Positions 10,095 to 31,000 are shown, numbered from the stretch's first letter. The stretch: DNA of 64,000 nucleotides from Raphanus sativus (GCF_000801105.2 NC_079516.1:2046001-2110000), one strand, 5' to 3'. Made by a program: numbers and translations. Notes: a model not told the origin generated them from the letters alone.

Positions 10095-11789
10095 TTTTGA
10101 TATTTTTCTTTTTTTTCTGAGCAACCAACATATATTAAGATTAAAAAAGACACTGGGCCGAAAGAGAGCCCAGGCCCGTAGTTCAGACAAATAAAACACG
10201 GAAGCGAAGAGCCCGTTTAGCCAACTCATCGGCTTTACAGTTTTCGGGTCGAGGAATAAAGCAGAAAGAAATAGAAACAAATGCCGAAGAAAGCTGCTTG
10301 ATATCAGAGATGATACCGAAGAGTTCTTTGATGTGGAGTTTGTTATTGATAGCTCTGATGAGCGTTTGACAATCTGAGAAGAAGCTGATGTTTGTGATGT
10401 CCAGATCAGCTGCAGCCAGAATTCCCGATCTGATCGCGATCGCTTCCGCCATGAGAGGAGATGCGACATTGGCGATGGATAGAGAGCTTTCCCGTGGAGG
10501 TGTTTCTGTTGATTCGGTGATGATCCAGGCGATTCCTGCCTTCTTTGATGTGGAGTCCCAAGATGCGTCTGTGAAGCAAGTAGCACCTGCCCTTCTTCGA
10601 TCTGCATGTTTTCCTTGGGGGGCTGGGAGAGCCGGGAGTTTGATGGGTTGGCGATGCGCTTGTGCTTGGATCCATTCGCGTGCTGCTATTAGTCCTCGTA
10701 ACATGACCTCACTCGCTGTTTGGCTTTTTCCTTCAAATATCAGACGGTTCTTCGCTGTCCAAATGGCCCAACATATCCAAGGGAGTATTGTCGACGAGAT
10801 ACCTGATGGAGGGAGGCAAGTAGCGTTTCTGAATTTTATCATCACCGCTTTGAAGTCATCTGTAGTAGCTATAGGAATTGCATTGGCGAGTGGTGTCTGA
10901 TCCCACACTTTCTGAGCGAAGGAGCATTGGAAGAAGAGGTGGACCGGCGTTTCCAGAGAGCCACATCTGCAGCAGTTCGCATTTGATAGTATTCCTCTAC
11001 TGCGTAAGTTTTCTCCCACTGGGATTGCTCTTCTTACGATAGACCATAGGAAGACTCTGAGCTTTGGGGAACATTGCGAGTTCCAGATGTCCTTAACCCA
11101 ACTAAACTCACTGGCGTTTGTGATACTGTTAGGAAGAGAAGGAGGAACTCTTGGCGCTTGAAGGGAGGCCCTGTATCCAGATTTTGTTGTGTAGATGCCT
11201 GACTGTAGCGGTTGCCACACAAAGATGTCTTCAGTTCCCAAGGAGCTAGGTCTTAGGAGGTGGATTTGCTCACTCAGCTGAGGTAAGAAATCATTGATTC
11301 TCTGTGTATTCCACTTGAGATCATCTGTTAGCAGATCGGAGACCCTTAGGTCTAGGGCGTCTATTTGTACTGGTCTAAATGGCTTGATGTCTGTGTCTAG
11401 AGATATCCATGAGTCTTTCCAAACTCGTGTTGATTGACTGTTGCCTATTGCTTTGCCCAGGTGTTCCCGTAGAAGATTCCTACCATGAAGTACACTGCGC
11501 CACCCGTGGGAGCATGAAGAAGGTAACTCCACCTCTAGGAAGTTCTTTTTGTGACAGTACTTCCCTTTAAGAACTCTAGCTAATAGGCAGTTAGGAACAG
11601 TGGTTATTCTCCAAGCCAGTTTTGCAAACAGTGCTTGATTAAACCGTTGAATGTCTCTCATGCCTATTCTTCCCATAGCTTTAGGTTTTGCTAGGTTGTC
11701 CCATGAAACCCAGCACATACCTTTTTTATCTTCCGAATCGTCCCACCAGAAGCGGGTAAGTGCTGACTGTATCCTTTTGATATTTTTCT
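10095..11789 (-). mobile_element. 5'-truncated LINE insertion with 15-bp target-site duplication
   Basis: The element occupies about 10110-11774 and is flanked by a perfect direct repeat TTTTGATATTTTTCT at 10095-10109 and 11775-11789. On the element strand it ends in an A-run (the T-run at 10109-10116) next to the downstream duplication, as expected of target-primed reverse transcription. The 5' part of the element (ORF1, endonuclease, most of the reverse transcriptase) is missing, the usual result of incomplete reverse transcription. It lies 0.4 kb upstream of the CCCH gene. Confidence 0.9.
10183..11771 (-). CDS. LINE ORF2 C-terminal part: zinc-binding RT tail and RNase H
   Basis: An open frame from the truncation point (first ATG at 11718, with WWDDSEDKKGM just upstream) to a stop at 10183. 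The first part (GMCWVSWDNLAKPKAMGRIG, FNQALFAKLAWRI) is the region following the reverse transcriptase. Next comes the zf-RVT segment with SPKLRVFLWSIVRRAIPVGE and CCRCGSLETPVHLFFQC. An RNase H domain occupies the last 130 residues and retains the acidic residues in FTDASWD, MAEAIAIRSGI, FFSDCQTLI and KADELAKRAL. No frameshift or stop is seen, so the insertion is fairly young, but the product alone cannot mobilise itself. Confidence 0.88.
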
Positions 11790-12171
11790 AAATGATAAGA
11801 AAAATAGAAAATAAGTAAAAATAAAGAGAAGTGACCAATGCTATGCTTGGCGCGTATATTAACCACCACCGGCAAAACACCCACGAAAGATGCGACCACG
11901 CATAAAGAAAGCTCAAAAATTAAAACCTTTTGTAATAAAAGGAAAATCGAAGCCGTAAAAGAAAATTAATTTTGTCTTGAGTTCTGTTTCTTCTTGTAGC
12001 TTTGAAGCTAGAGAGAGAGATCAAGTGAGTGAGAGTGGTGTGGAAGCAAAATACACGATCTGCCCCTTTTTTTTTTATTCTTCGATCGGAGCTTTCAGAC
12101 ATTCCGACAAAAGCAAATAAAAGGCTTCTTCTTTTGTTTCCGGGAGAGATTTGTCTCCCTCTGTTTAGAAA
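11790..12171 (+). promoter_or_regulatory. Promoter and 5' leader of the CCCH zinc-finger gene
   Basis: The 380 bp between the LINE insertion and the ATG. A GAGAGAGAGA tract at about 12011-12020 and pyrimidine-rich stretches resemble a plant 5' untranslated region. The exact transcription start is not visible. The LINE insertion sets the left limit of the uninterrupted proximal promoter. Confidence 0.45.
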
Positions 12172-14094
12172 ATGGAGAGGTACGGTCGCGCCGGCGAAGA
12201 AGGGTCGCGATCGGATCCGTCGATTCAGTGGACCTCTCATGGAGTTGAAGGTAATGTCTTTCTTAAATGCAAGGTCTTGATTAGCTTTCTGAGATTAAAA
12301 GGACTCTGTTTTTGAAAAAAAATGCGTGTTTTTGTAGCTTCGATGACGCGTTTAGTGTTGAGCGGCGGCGGAGCTGGAGGAGGAGGAGAATCGTACCCGG
12401 AGCGATCCGATGAGCCTGATTGTATTTATTACTTGCGAACCGGTGTCTGCGGTTATGGGTCAAGATGTCGGTTTAATCACCCGCGAGATCGTGGAGCTGT
12501 AAATAAAGTTTCCTAATTTTGATTAAGTCACTGAGATCAGATCGTTGAATCAGTGATTTAGTTATTGACTATTGTTGAATTGGTGTTTTAGGTTATTGGA
12601 GGTGTGAGAGGAGGAGGAGGAGGAGATGGTGCTTTACCGGAGAGGATGGGACATCCGGTTTGCCAGGTTTTGTAAATTATTCAACTCTCTGTTTCTATTT
12701 GTCTGTTAAGGAAGTTGTGAGTTTTAGTTTGTTTTTTCTTTCTTTCTTTCTCTTTGTTGTTGCTCAGCATTTTATGAGAACGGGGACATGTCAGTTCGGT
12801 GCTTCTTGCAAGTACCATCATCCTAGACAAGGAGGTGGTTCTATTGCGCCTGTCTCTTTAAGTTATTTGGGATATCCATTACGCCCGGTTTGTGTTCTTT
12901 CATCTCTCCATCCACACATTGTATTGTATCTTCTCTTACAAGCTCTTTTGTAATTTTGATTACAGGGAGAGAAAGAGTGCTCTTATTACATGAGAACCGG
13001 TCAGTGTAAATTTGGTTTGACCTGTAGATTCAACCATCCAGTTCCATTGGGCGTACATGGACAACAACCTCAGCAGCAGCAGCAGCACAGCCGCAGATGC
13101 ATTCTGTATATCCAACTCTTCAATCTCAATCCATGCCTTCATCTCCTCAACAATATGGTTTAGTTTTGTCAAGACCTTCTCTTTTACCTGGTTCGTATCT
13201 TCCAAGTCATTACGGTTCTCCTCCTCCTCCGATGGTTATGCCTCCGGGAATGGTTACATACCCTAGTTGGAATCCATACCAGGTATTATTATTTCTATAT
13301 CAAACGCCTTCAACTCATTTGTTATCTTTTTGTTAGCTAAATGAATCAGTTTTTTTTTTTTGATTAGGCTTCTATAACTGCAATGCCTTCTCCTGGAACA
13401 CAACCCTCTATTGGATCAAGCTCTGTTTATGGAATGGCGTCTTTATCTCCTCCAGGGACTGCTTATACAAGAGCATACCAATCTGGTGGGCCTTCTTCCT
13501 TGACTACCTCAACAGAACAACAGTCTTTTCCTCAGCGACCTGATCAACCTGAGTGTCAATACTTCATGAGAACCGGAAACTGTAAGTTCGGATCTTCGTG
13601 TAGATACCATCATCCTCTAGACGCAGCTCAACCTAAAACTGGTGTTGTCCTCAGCTCCAGTGGCCTTCCACTTCTTCCCGTAAGTCTTTCTCTATGGACA
13701 CAGAATAAATCTTTTTGCTAGTTTTGAGAGGACATTCTCAATACATGTTTCGACACAGGGCGTAGCGCAATGCACTCACTTTGCGCAACACGGAATCTGC
13801 AAGTTTGGACCGGCGTGTAAGTTTGATCACTCGATGAGTTCTTCACTTAGCTACAGCCCGTCTGCTTCTTCTCTAACCGAGATACCTGTTGCTCCATACC
13901 CAATCGGATCATCCTCACTCAGCGGCGCATCAGCTCAAGTAAGTTCGAGCAATGAACCCACCACAGAGGCTGTGACTGCTGTAGTTTCTCCTCCAACAGT
14001 CGTCAGTGGCTTGAGCCTTGAAAAGCCAGCTGACACTAGTGTTGACTCTTCTAGCGTCAATAGCAGCATAGAAGCTAAGACTTCTTCAAATTAA
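12172..14094 (+). CDS. CCCH zinc-finger protein, five fingers (At3g06410 type), with a 1-bp frameshift
   Basis: Seven exons with GT-AG borders: 12172-12250, 12338-12498, 12592-12666, 12768-12887, 12966-13282, 13368-13679, 13759-14094. They encode five CX8CX5CX3H fingers (for example [20 protein letters not shown] and [20 protein letters not shown]): three before and two after a Gln/Pro/Ser-rich linker. Proteins of this plant family are nucleic-acid-binding and mostly nuclear. Every exon keeps phase except the fifth, which is 317 nt where 318 is needed. Inside the CAG run at about 13075-13090 one base is missing, so the frame leaves the family sequence and meets a stop near 13160 after finger three; the expected frame resumes at the HSVYP segment. 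Repaired in place, the protein would be 466 residues. Pseudogenisation has just begun or this is a sequencing error in a CAG repeat. Confidence 0.85.
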
Positions 14095-14482
14095 AACAAA
14101 AGAGAGAAGAATACATACTCTGATTCTTCGTGAACTTAAACAACATTAAGAAAAGAGAAGATTATTTTTGGGGTCTGAGATTTGATGGAAGCAGAGAGAA
14201 ACCAAAACCAAAGCTTCTGTCATATACCATTTGTCCATATATAAATAGATTCTCTCTCATACGGCCATCTCTCTTGTTTTTTTCTTTCTTGAACAACGAT
14301 TACTACTAATAAATGGCCTTATTCACGCCACACTAGTTCCTGAAGCATATAATGACTAAACCATACAAATTATATAGTTAATTCCAGGACAATATTCACC
14401 AGACCAGATTCAAATTCACCTACTCTGTTTCAGATTAACCTTAGTTTAATTCTACAACAGAAGCTTAACTGAGCTCAGCTAA

Positions 14483-18267
<3,785 letters not shown>

Positions 18268-19813
18268 AAAGTTAGAGAGCCCAGGGTTAATTGATGATGA
18301 CCGTTGATTTATGGTAGCAAAATCTAACGGCTACGATGTTACCTAATCGCTTCGTTTTGATAAGATTTTTACCCGCCAAAGTTTGAGTGATAAGAGAGTT
18401 TTGGAAATTTAACCGATTTGGGTTTGGCGATATAAATAGGGCTTATTGGACCCATAAGGCCCTGCATTAATAGCCGAAACTGTTACCAAAGATGTTTGAG
18501 CCGAAGGGTTCCTTACATAACTCCACGAAACTTTGAAAACTGCAACCAGTTCTTGTAGCCAAGTAGGCTTGAAGTTGCATAAAAACTCGTCTTTTACTTA
18601 GATTTTCCTGTGACGTAGCTTATTACTATAGTTAGAAAGATTATATAGACGTTGTACTGGATCAATACATGTATGGCAAAATTTAGTAGTCCATGATCTC
18701 AAAATGTAAACAGCAAACTGTAAAAATTTGATTATACGAAAAATGAACACTAAACTGAAAAAGCATATATGAAACTTTAATTTGAAACGTGATTATCGAC
18801 TTTTTAAAAAGGTACATAACATGTGCTTTGTCCATCCATGTGTATGTGTATCTTCTTCTTTTTTTGGTAAAAGTGTATGTGTATCTTTTGTGCCTGGTTT
18901 TGTTTGTTCGTTATGTTATGTTTATATCTCTATCGCATGGTCTTGTTGTGACTTGTGACCATAAGCATGCGTTTGTCTAAGTGGCTGTATAAGTGGTTGC
19001 AGACGGTTGTTGCTGTTGTTGTGATGCGAAAAAAAAACATTAAACAAACCGTGGAACAAAATCATTTTTTTATTAATTTGGCAAAATCCAACATAATTTT
19101 GATGTTAATCATTGATTTCTCTTGAAATCATATATGTTCAATCATTTTTAATTGTTTAGATGTATTTTTCAAAAGTTTGTTTTGTTTTTTTTGATGCTAT
19201 ATTTATCAATTCTGTATTATTTTATTTGATAGATTTTATTGAATAAAGAATGTTTCAAACGTAAAAGGTGAATATATGTGTTGACCAGAAAAATGTTTTA
19301 AAAATTGGTATTTTATTAAACCACAGAAAATCCAAAGAATTTACTTCTTAGCTGTATCTGTATCTTAAATACTAACTTGATTTTCGTAATGTGAATTTTA
19401 TGGTAAAATAACAAAAAGGGTAGTTGACAAAGAAAAAAACAAAATCAAAAAGGGTAGAATCGGAGGCTAGAGTTAAATTTCCATTCTAGTCAAAGAAAAT
19501 GATGTGGCTGAGTATACTACTCCATAAACTACGTAAAAGAAGTAAATGAACGGTTTGACTAATAAAGAAAAAGAAACTAAATGATTTGTAAATTAAATAT
19601 GCTGTGCGAGTTCATATTCTTAGAATGGCAATGACGTTACTGGCAAGACCAGAATGTGGTGTAAGACATTTATTGTGGCTCTGTTTGTTTAGGTAAAACA
19701 GTAAATGATGTGAATGCTATGTTTTCATATTTAACCAGACTTGGACGTCAGATTTCTTGAATCTAAAATCATTTCTTAAGAAGAAGAAACTTGTCACCTG
19801 AGTAGTGTAAGCG
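18268..19813. other. Intergenic between CHR11 relic and DUF724 gene
   Basis: AT-rich, no gene seen. It includes the left member (18661-18811) of a repeat pair that brackets the DUF724 gene. The last 250 bp should hold that gene's promoter. Confidence 0.4.
18661..18811 (+). repeat. Direct repeat left of the DUF724 gene (partner 25186-25387)
   Basis: Shared blocks include ACATGTATGGCAAAATT, AGTAGTCCATGA, TTTGATTATAC, GAACACTA and ACTTTAATTTGAAACG, in the same order and orientation at 25186-25387, where extra bases are inserted between blocks. The partners lie either side of the complete DUF724 gene. Confidence 0.75.
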
Positions 19814-24220
<4,407 letters not shown>

Positions 24221-25185
24221 TAGGTTAACATTAACATCTCCCCTGCTTTGGTAAATGAAACTAAAAGACTTGTCTTTGATTGTTGGATATTATGTTTGTC
24301 TTTGATTGTTGGATATTATGTTTGGGTGTTTAAGGTTAACTACCCTTTATTTAACTTTATAAGTCATTCTTGGTCTCAATGACCATTTCAGCTTTAACAT
24401 GTCTTGGCCTCAGTGATATTTCTATACCAAGAATCTTTTTTTTACAAAGTAATATTTAAGAAAATTCAGTGTGCTACATTTAGTGGTACCTCTATGAGGA
24501 AAGTTACCTCTCTTGCACCAGTAGGACAAGCTACGTTCCAGGCCTTCTGAGCTAATGGCTGGATTGTACTCCAACGGTGACCATGAAAGGCATGGAAATA
24601 CTCTTTACAGATGTCTTTGCATGGCTTTTGATAGATTTTGCAAGCTCCCAAATTCTAATTCCTCCCACTGGATAAATCATTTGATATAGTTATTGATATG
24701 AGCCTGTCTCTTGAAGTTATTTCTTTTCTTCTCGTTAATTTTATTCTGTTCCTCACTAAGGACAAAAGTTAGTGGGTGTCAACTGTCAACCTTTGTAAGT
24801 GAGATATGTACAATCTGTCACGCATAAAACCCTAAACACATGATGTGAACATAAAGAGATGTCCTTTTATATTCTTTTACAACTATGTATAAATTCAATA
24901 ATTCAGATTTGAGACATCTATCTGATCCATTATTATTATGGCATTAAGAGAATCCAAAAAAGTAAAGAGTAAGACAAGAGAAGATGGCAGCTTTGCTTCT
25001 TTTTTTCCCGTGTCCGTGAGGCAGCATATATACTTTACGAGTTATGGTATGTATAAAGCCGCTAATTCACAAATATACAGCACATTGATTTCTTTCAAGT
25101 CATAAACATATCTTAAGATTAAGACAAAAATAAAAGTTAAATCATAGAAGCTGGTCTTTTATATGACCTGGATTATTACTATTTT

Positions 25186-25387
25186 ATCCAACACATGTAT
25201 GGCAAAATTAGTAGTCCATGACTCAAAATGGTTTTATTGCATTCATATAAACAACAAACTGTAAAGTTTGATTATACAAAAAAAGAACACTAGACTGTAA
25301 AGCATATGTTAACTTAAAATAAATAAAAACTGTAACGCATATGACACTTTAATTTGAAACGGGATTTCAATTTTTCCAAAAGGTCCT
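25186..25387 (+). repeat. Direct repeat right of the DUF724 gene (partner 18661-18811)
   Basis: Same ordered blocks as the left copy, with insertions of about 10-40 bp between them, including a block resembling a duplicated internal piece (ACTGTAAAGCATATG, then ACTGTAACGCATATG). Confidence 0.75.
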
Positions 25388-25727
25388 TTTGCAAGAAAAA
25401 AAAAGAACATGCAGAAAAGAACAAATGAAGAAGTCCTCATAAACATATGAATATAAAACTTAAGGAACATAAAATATGTAATTACTTAATCGTATATATG
25501 CATATGCATATATACTGTGTGGTTCTAACTTAAATTATTTACCCACTGGAGCTTAAATATTAACAAGAGATTTACGTTACAAAGTGAAAAAAAAACAATA
25601 GTGAGATGGATAAAAATCATTCATCAAATTAAGATAGTTGATCTTTTCAAGTATCATTGTATCAATTAATAACGAACTAATTTCATTATATGTATTTTAT
25701 TTTGACATGATATACCGTAAACAATTA

Positions 25728-25981
25728 CTCCCTCTGTTCCAAAATAAATGAGTTTTGAGGTTTTTGCACGTTGATTAAGAAATTACAAATTTTTATTCTA
25801 TTTTTCTCGTTTACCTAAAAACAATAATAATTAAAGTAATTTCAACCAATAAACAATTATACTACATAATATAAATAATTAAAAATATTAAAATACATTT
25901 ATTTTTTACCTAGAAACTTGAAAACATCACGGAACAAAATTTTTTTCCCTAAAACTCCACTTAAAGTGGGACGGAAGGAGT
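25728..25981. mobile_element. Stowaway-like (Tc1/Mariner) MITE
   Basis: About 254 bp bounded by TA on both sides, with imperfect terminal inverted repeats CTCCCTCTGTTCC at the left and CTCCTTCCGTCCC read inward from the right. The interior is AT-rich and non-coding. Size, TA target and CTCCCTC terminus fit plant Stowaway elements. Confidence 0.8.
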
Positions 25982-26200
25982 ATTTATTAAATAAAATTTA
26001 CTATTCAGTTCATACGAAATAGTTAACAAATATTATACGATAATCAGTTTCTTTGTGTTTAATAATAATTTATTTTGGTTACCAAATTAAATATAGTGAG
26101 ATGGATAAAAAATGTTTATTTCGAGATATATAAAATGATCATTTTTGAGACAATTAAACTCATGAAAACAAATACGTACGTGAGTATATAAATGAACTAC

Positions 26201-26577
26201 AAAGCTGAAACGGCAAGAAGCCGGAGCAAGAAACAAGGCACGGCGGCGAAAGTGACGGTGAGGAGAACTCTGGGAGCTTGAGAAGACGGAGTAGCAAGAG
26301 AAGAAGCCGGCGGGGGAGCGGAGGGAGCGAAGGCTGGATCAGGATCGGCCACAACGTCATCGTTTTGAGGATCCGGAAGAGGTGAATTTGTAGAAGGGAT
26401 GGTTTGAGTGGAGGTGACGGCTGGAGAAGGGAGGAGAGGAGCTATCTCCGGCGAGATCTGGTCTTCAAAAGGAAAGATTGTTGGAGAAGATGGGATTGTA
26501 TTTGTCGTCGGCAAAGAGAAGGAAAGTGAGGAGAAAGACACGAAGGCGATGAGTTTTAAGATTAAAGATGAAGCCAT
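26201..26577 (-). CDS. AGP27: Arabinogalactan protein 27-like, GPI-anchored
   Basis: A single exon of about 125 residues. The ATG at 26577 is preferred to the frame's first ATG at 26604 because it directly precedes a signal peptide (MASSLILKLIAFVSFSSLSF). The mature part is rich in Pro, Ala, Ser and Thr with dispersed AP, SP and PP dipeptides (APLLPSPAV, AFAPSAPPPASS), the hydroxyproline glycosylation pattern of classical arabinogalactan proteins. The C-terminus is a hydrophobic tail (VLLTVTFAAVPCFLLRLLAV) suited to GPI-anchor attachment. The product should sit on the outer plasma membrane or in the wall. Identification as AGP27 rests on sequence type and on its place next to MEE32, as I recall it in Arabidopsis. 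Confidence 0.8.
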
Positions 26578-28023
26578 GTCTTTTGTTACTGTAATGATGA
26601 ACAAATCAATTGCTAGCTTTTTTTTGTTCGTGTTATCTCTCTCTTATTTCTCTCTAGTGATCAAAGTGCATTTATGCTGTAATGATACTGCCTCTCTATA
26701 AAGAAGCTTTTAGCTCTATAGTAAGAAATTAAATTTTGAATTAAAATGAATTATGTCTCACTTTATTAATAGTTTAAAGAATATGGGTTCGGTGGAAAAG
26801 GTTTTCCTTTTGGACGTTCTAGCAAAAAGCTAAGAGTTTTTCTTTTCGGTTGTTGGTTTCAATGATATATGTATTTGAATGGGAGTTTTCTACTTTGCTT
26901 AGAATTTTTGTTTATTTTGTATACAGAGTTATGCAATCTTGATAAACTGAACCTAATCTAACTGGAAACTGCACAAACATGAAATCAAACAAAACTGAAC
27001 TTAGCTAAGATATCAATTCTGAATAATGGATACCACATATATACCTAAACTATGACTAAAACACAATTAAAAATTAAAGTTGACATATTTTATTATGCAT
27101 CGAAATTGAAACCATGATAAATTAAACCGATCTACCTATATTTTATTTCGTTTCTACTACTAATCCAGTCGAAAAGAAAACTTTGAATTAAAATATACTC
27201 CTATTTAACACTTTAATTGATTGAATGAAATTAATATTCCATCTTGTGGTTTTTGATTTTTTAGAAAATTATGGAATTTGATATATGTAACTAAAAAAGT
27301 CATAAATATATATCAAGAATAAGAGTTAGTGGAACCTCTTGAACCACCAGGAAAGCAGTCTGTATATTGGTGTTAGTGTATAACTATTGCTGTGATAGAG
27401 TGAAGCTAAAGTTTGATATCTGATTCTATGTTAACTACTACTAAGTGGATTCTAGTGAAGTGGCCATTCAGGTAAAGATGTAAAACCAAAGAAGTTATAT
27501 GAATACAGTCAATTCATTACATGTAAATTTAGTAACGAGCGCAACAAATCATAATTCACTAAACAGGCTTATCATGGGCTCACTAATCCAAGCCCATTTT
27601 CGCCATGCAAACATACGGAGCCCAACAAATGATAATTAGTGTATGCACAAGAACAAGCTAATAACACTTTATTTTGTTTCACTAATTTGGCAATATCTCT
27701 ACTATCTTTGCATCATTTCCTTTTTAACTTTATCCTACACCTCTGATTTCCCTTGAGGATTTATGAAAAACATATATAATTATATTTTTTTGGGGGCAAA
27801 TGTTAAAATCACATATATATAATTACAAAATAGAATTATGATATAATATATTAAAATTATTGTTGTTAGGGAATAATCTGTTACTACAAAATATATAAAA
27901 AAATGAAATAATAGAAGTCACCACCAATCCCAAGCCACCAACCATCTTTGGTTAAGTGTATTAAAAAAAAATGTAGAAAAAGGCTGCAAGCTCCATTGGT
28001 CCTCTCCTCTCTCTCAACTCTCA
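26578..28023. other. Divergent intergenic region, AGP27 / MEE32
   Basis: About 1.4 kb shared upstream of two divergent genes. It is AT-rich with no coding frame. Regulatory elements must lie here but none is distinct enough to name. Confidence 0.4.
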
Positions 28024-31000
28024 ATGGCTACTGCTCGTCTCACCTACCCTCCTCATCTCCTCGCCACCCCACGATCATCATCATCACCAACCTCCATCGC
28101 CAACCTCCGTCTTCTTCCGGCCTCCCATTTCTCCCTCCGCTTCAAATCTAGCTTCTCCTCCGCCGAAACCACAAGTGTGCCGGTTCCGTTAGTGTTTTCC
28201 GATCGACAGCGACGTCAGAGGATGGAGGAACCAAGCAATGCCTGCGTAAGTGATTCTTTCAATTGGTTTTAGTTTTGTTTCGGAGAGTGCTAGTGAAAGA
28301 ACAATGATAGACTTCTCGCAGATTGATCGGTTCAGACAAAGTTTGTCTCTTTTTTCTGATTTTTTTGGTTCTATTACGTTTCGGAGAGTGCTAGTGAACA
28401 GTATAGACTTCGCAGATTGATTGGTTCAGACAAAGTTTGTCCCTTTTGTCTGAATTTTTGGTTCTGTTACCGTTTCGGAGAGTGGTAGAGGAACAATGAT
28501 AGACTTCGCAGATTGATTGGTTCAGACAAAGTTTGTCTCTTTTGTCTGAATTTTTGGTTCCATCACGTTTCGGAGAGTGCTAGAGGAACAGTGACGACTT
28601 CGCAGATTGATCGGTTCAAATAAAGTTTGTCTCTTTTGTTCTGAAATTTTCGGATGAAGTGTTTGTCTCTTTTAGTTCTAAGTAGGTAGTTTTGGATTTG
28701 AAATTTAGAAGCTTTAAAAAAGATGAAACAGCTAATAGATTGTGGAACTTTATATAGGTGGCTTCAAACACCACGGAGAAGGAGATCGCAAGTCAAGAAA
28801 TTGCGAAGAATCCGAGCTTGATCTGTGCTCCAGTGATGGCGGATTCAATAGACAAGATGGTGGCTGAAACTCACAAAGCACAGGAGTTGGGTGCAGACTT
28901 GGTGGAAATAAGATTAGATAGTCTCAAAGAGTTCAACAACCCTCTCGAGGATCTTAAAACTATTATAAACAAATCTCCTCTCCCCACTCTATTCACCTAC
29001 AGGTTTGTCTCTCTGCCTTCTTCTTTTATAACTTGTGGTGCACACTATGAGTAATGTTGTTGCTGTGTTCTATAGGCCAAAATGGGAAGGCGGTCGATAC
29101 GAAGGCGATGAAAACGAGCGTCTGGATGTGCTCCGTTTGGCTATGGAACTAGGAGCTGATTACATCGATGTCGAACTTAAGGTTATCATCGTGACAAAAC
29201 TGAAGATTTTTTTGGTATTTGTTTTTGATGTTAATTATCCTTCTTGTTTGTAATCTATAAAGGTTGCAAGTGAGTTCATCAAATCTATTAAAGGAAAGAA
29301 GCCTGAAAATTTCAGAGTCATTGTTTCGTCGCATAACTATCAGAGCACCCCTTCTGTCGAAGATCTCAGCGACCTTGCTTTAAGAATACAAGAAGCTGGA
29401 GCCGACATTGTGAAAATCGCTACTACAGCTGTGGATATAACAGATGTTGCTCGCATGTTCCATATCACCTCAAACGCTCAAGTAAGTTGTATTAGTTAGA
29501 GTCAAAGCGTTTTGCTATTATTCTTTGATTGTGATTCTTTGCTGAGCTCAGGTTCCTACAATAGGACTTGTTATGGGAGAAAGAGGACTAATGTCTCGGA
29601 TTCTCTGTTCGAAGTTTGGTGGATACTTGACCTTCGGCACTTTAGAATCCGGGAAAGTTTCAGCTCCTGGCCAGCCGACGATCAAGGAACTGTTGGATCT
29701 TTACAACTTCAGGAGGATTGGTCCTGACACTAAGGTGTATGGAATCATTGGGAAGCCTGTCAGCCACAGCAAATCACCTGTTGTTCACAATCAAGCTTTC
29801 AAGTCGGTTGATTATAATGGAGTCTATGTTCATCTCTTGGTTGATGATCTTGCAAGCTTTCTCAAAACTTACTCATCCTCTGATTTCGCTGGATTCAGGT
29901 AAAAAAAGCTATCACGGTGACAAAAAAGGTTTACTCCCAGTTTATTATGTTTTGGTTCTGTTTTTTACCTGCAGCTGTACAATTCCACACAAAGAAGCTG
30001 CTTTGAAATGTTGTGATGAGGTTGATCCATTGGCAAAGGTCTGGTTTTGCTAATTTAATAATAAATGTTTAAGAAACCGCTAGGCGGTGGTTAGGACTTA
30101 GGCGTCTGATAGAGGATTAGTGTTTAGACAGGCATCTAGACAGATTTTTAGAACACTGCTAATAACTAAATATTACCAGATAGAATAAAATAGCCATCCT
30201 GCTTCACACTGAATGCTTGATTTTTTTTTAACAGTCTATAGGAGCTGTGAACACTATACTAAGGAGACAAAGCGACGGCAAGTTGCTGGGTTACAACACG
30301 GATTGTATTGGTTGCATTTCTGCTATTGAGGATGGCCTTCGAAGTAAGTTATATCTTCACATCAACAGCTTTAATCTGGAGAAATGTAGGTTTGACCTCA
30401 TGTAGCCTTTTTTCTTTTGTTAAGGCTCAAGTGGTCCAAGCAGTGTACCTTCTTCTTCTTCGCCATTAGCCGGTAAAACAGTGGTGGTTATTGGTGCTGG
30501 TGGAGCAGGCAAGGCACTTGCTTATGGTGCAAAAGAGAAGGGTGCCAAGGTTGTGATTGCTAATCGAACTTATGGTAATGTACATATCCTACATTTGGTT
30601 ACTTTCCCCTTTTATAGATTCTATTAAACGGTCATGCTTGTCTTTGACACTACTCTGTCATGTTGTGTGTTATGATAGAACGAGCAGTAGAACTCGCAGA
30701 AGCAATTGGAGGCAAAGCGTTATCTCTCACGGATTTAGATAACTTCCACCCAGAAGATGGCATGGTTTTGGCCAACACCACGTCTATGGGAATGCAACCA
30801 AATGCTGATGAGACTCCCATCTCCAAGGTTACAACTCTTTCCTTTTGGTTTCTGTCAGTTACTAAGGAGCCGTTCTTAAACTTATTAGCTTCTTCTTTTT
30901 TTGTTTGTTTCTCCAGCATGCATTGAAGCACTACGCACTGGTGTTTGATGCGGTTTATACACCAAGAATCACACGACTGTTACGGGAAGCAGAAGAATGC

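Larger units (their letters stand above)
24221..26200. other. Intergenic with repeat copy and a Stowaway-like MITE
   Basis: No gene supported. It contains a short local direct repeat (TTGTCTTTGATTGTTGGATA twice at about 24271-24320), the right partner of the DUF724-flanking repeat (25186-25387) and the MITE at 25728-25981. Confidence 0.45.

Noticed and set aside
10388..10900. 170-residue plus frame over the truncated LINE
   Set aside because: Antisense to the RNase H frame, which has conserved catalytic residues; composition is explained by the opposite strand.
13057..13266. Ser-rich plus frame ([11 protein letters not shown]) in the CCCH gene
   Set aside because: It is the third frame through the CAG repeat of exon 5. 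The family sequence follows the other two frames either side of the frameshift.
24466..24651. 61-residue minus frame with several cysteines
   Set aside because: Some cysteines are spaced suggestively, but there is no signal peptide, no recognised family and no clear exon partner. Too weak to list.
28281..28655. CRISPR-like array
   Set aside because: Units are contiguous tandem repeats without unique spacers, inside a plant intron.
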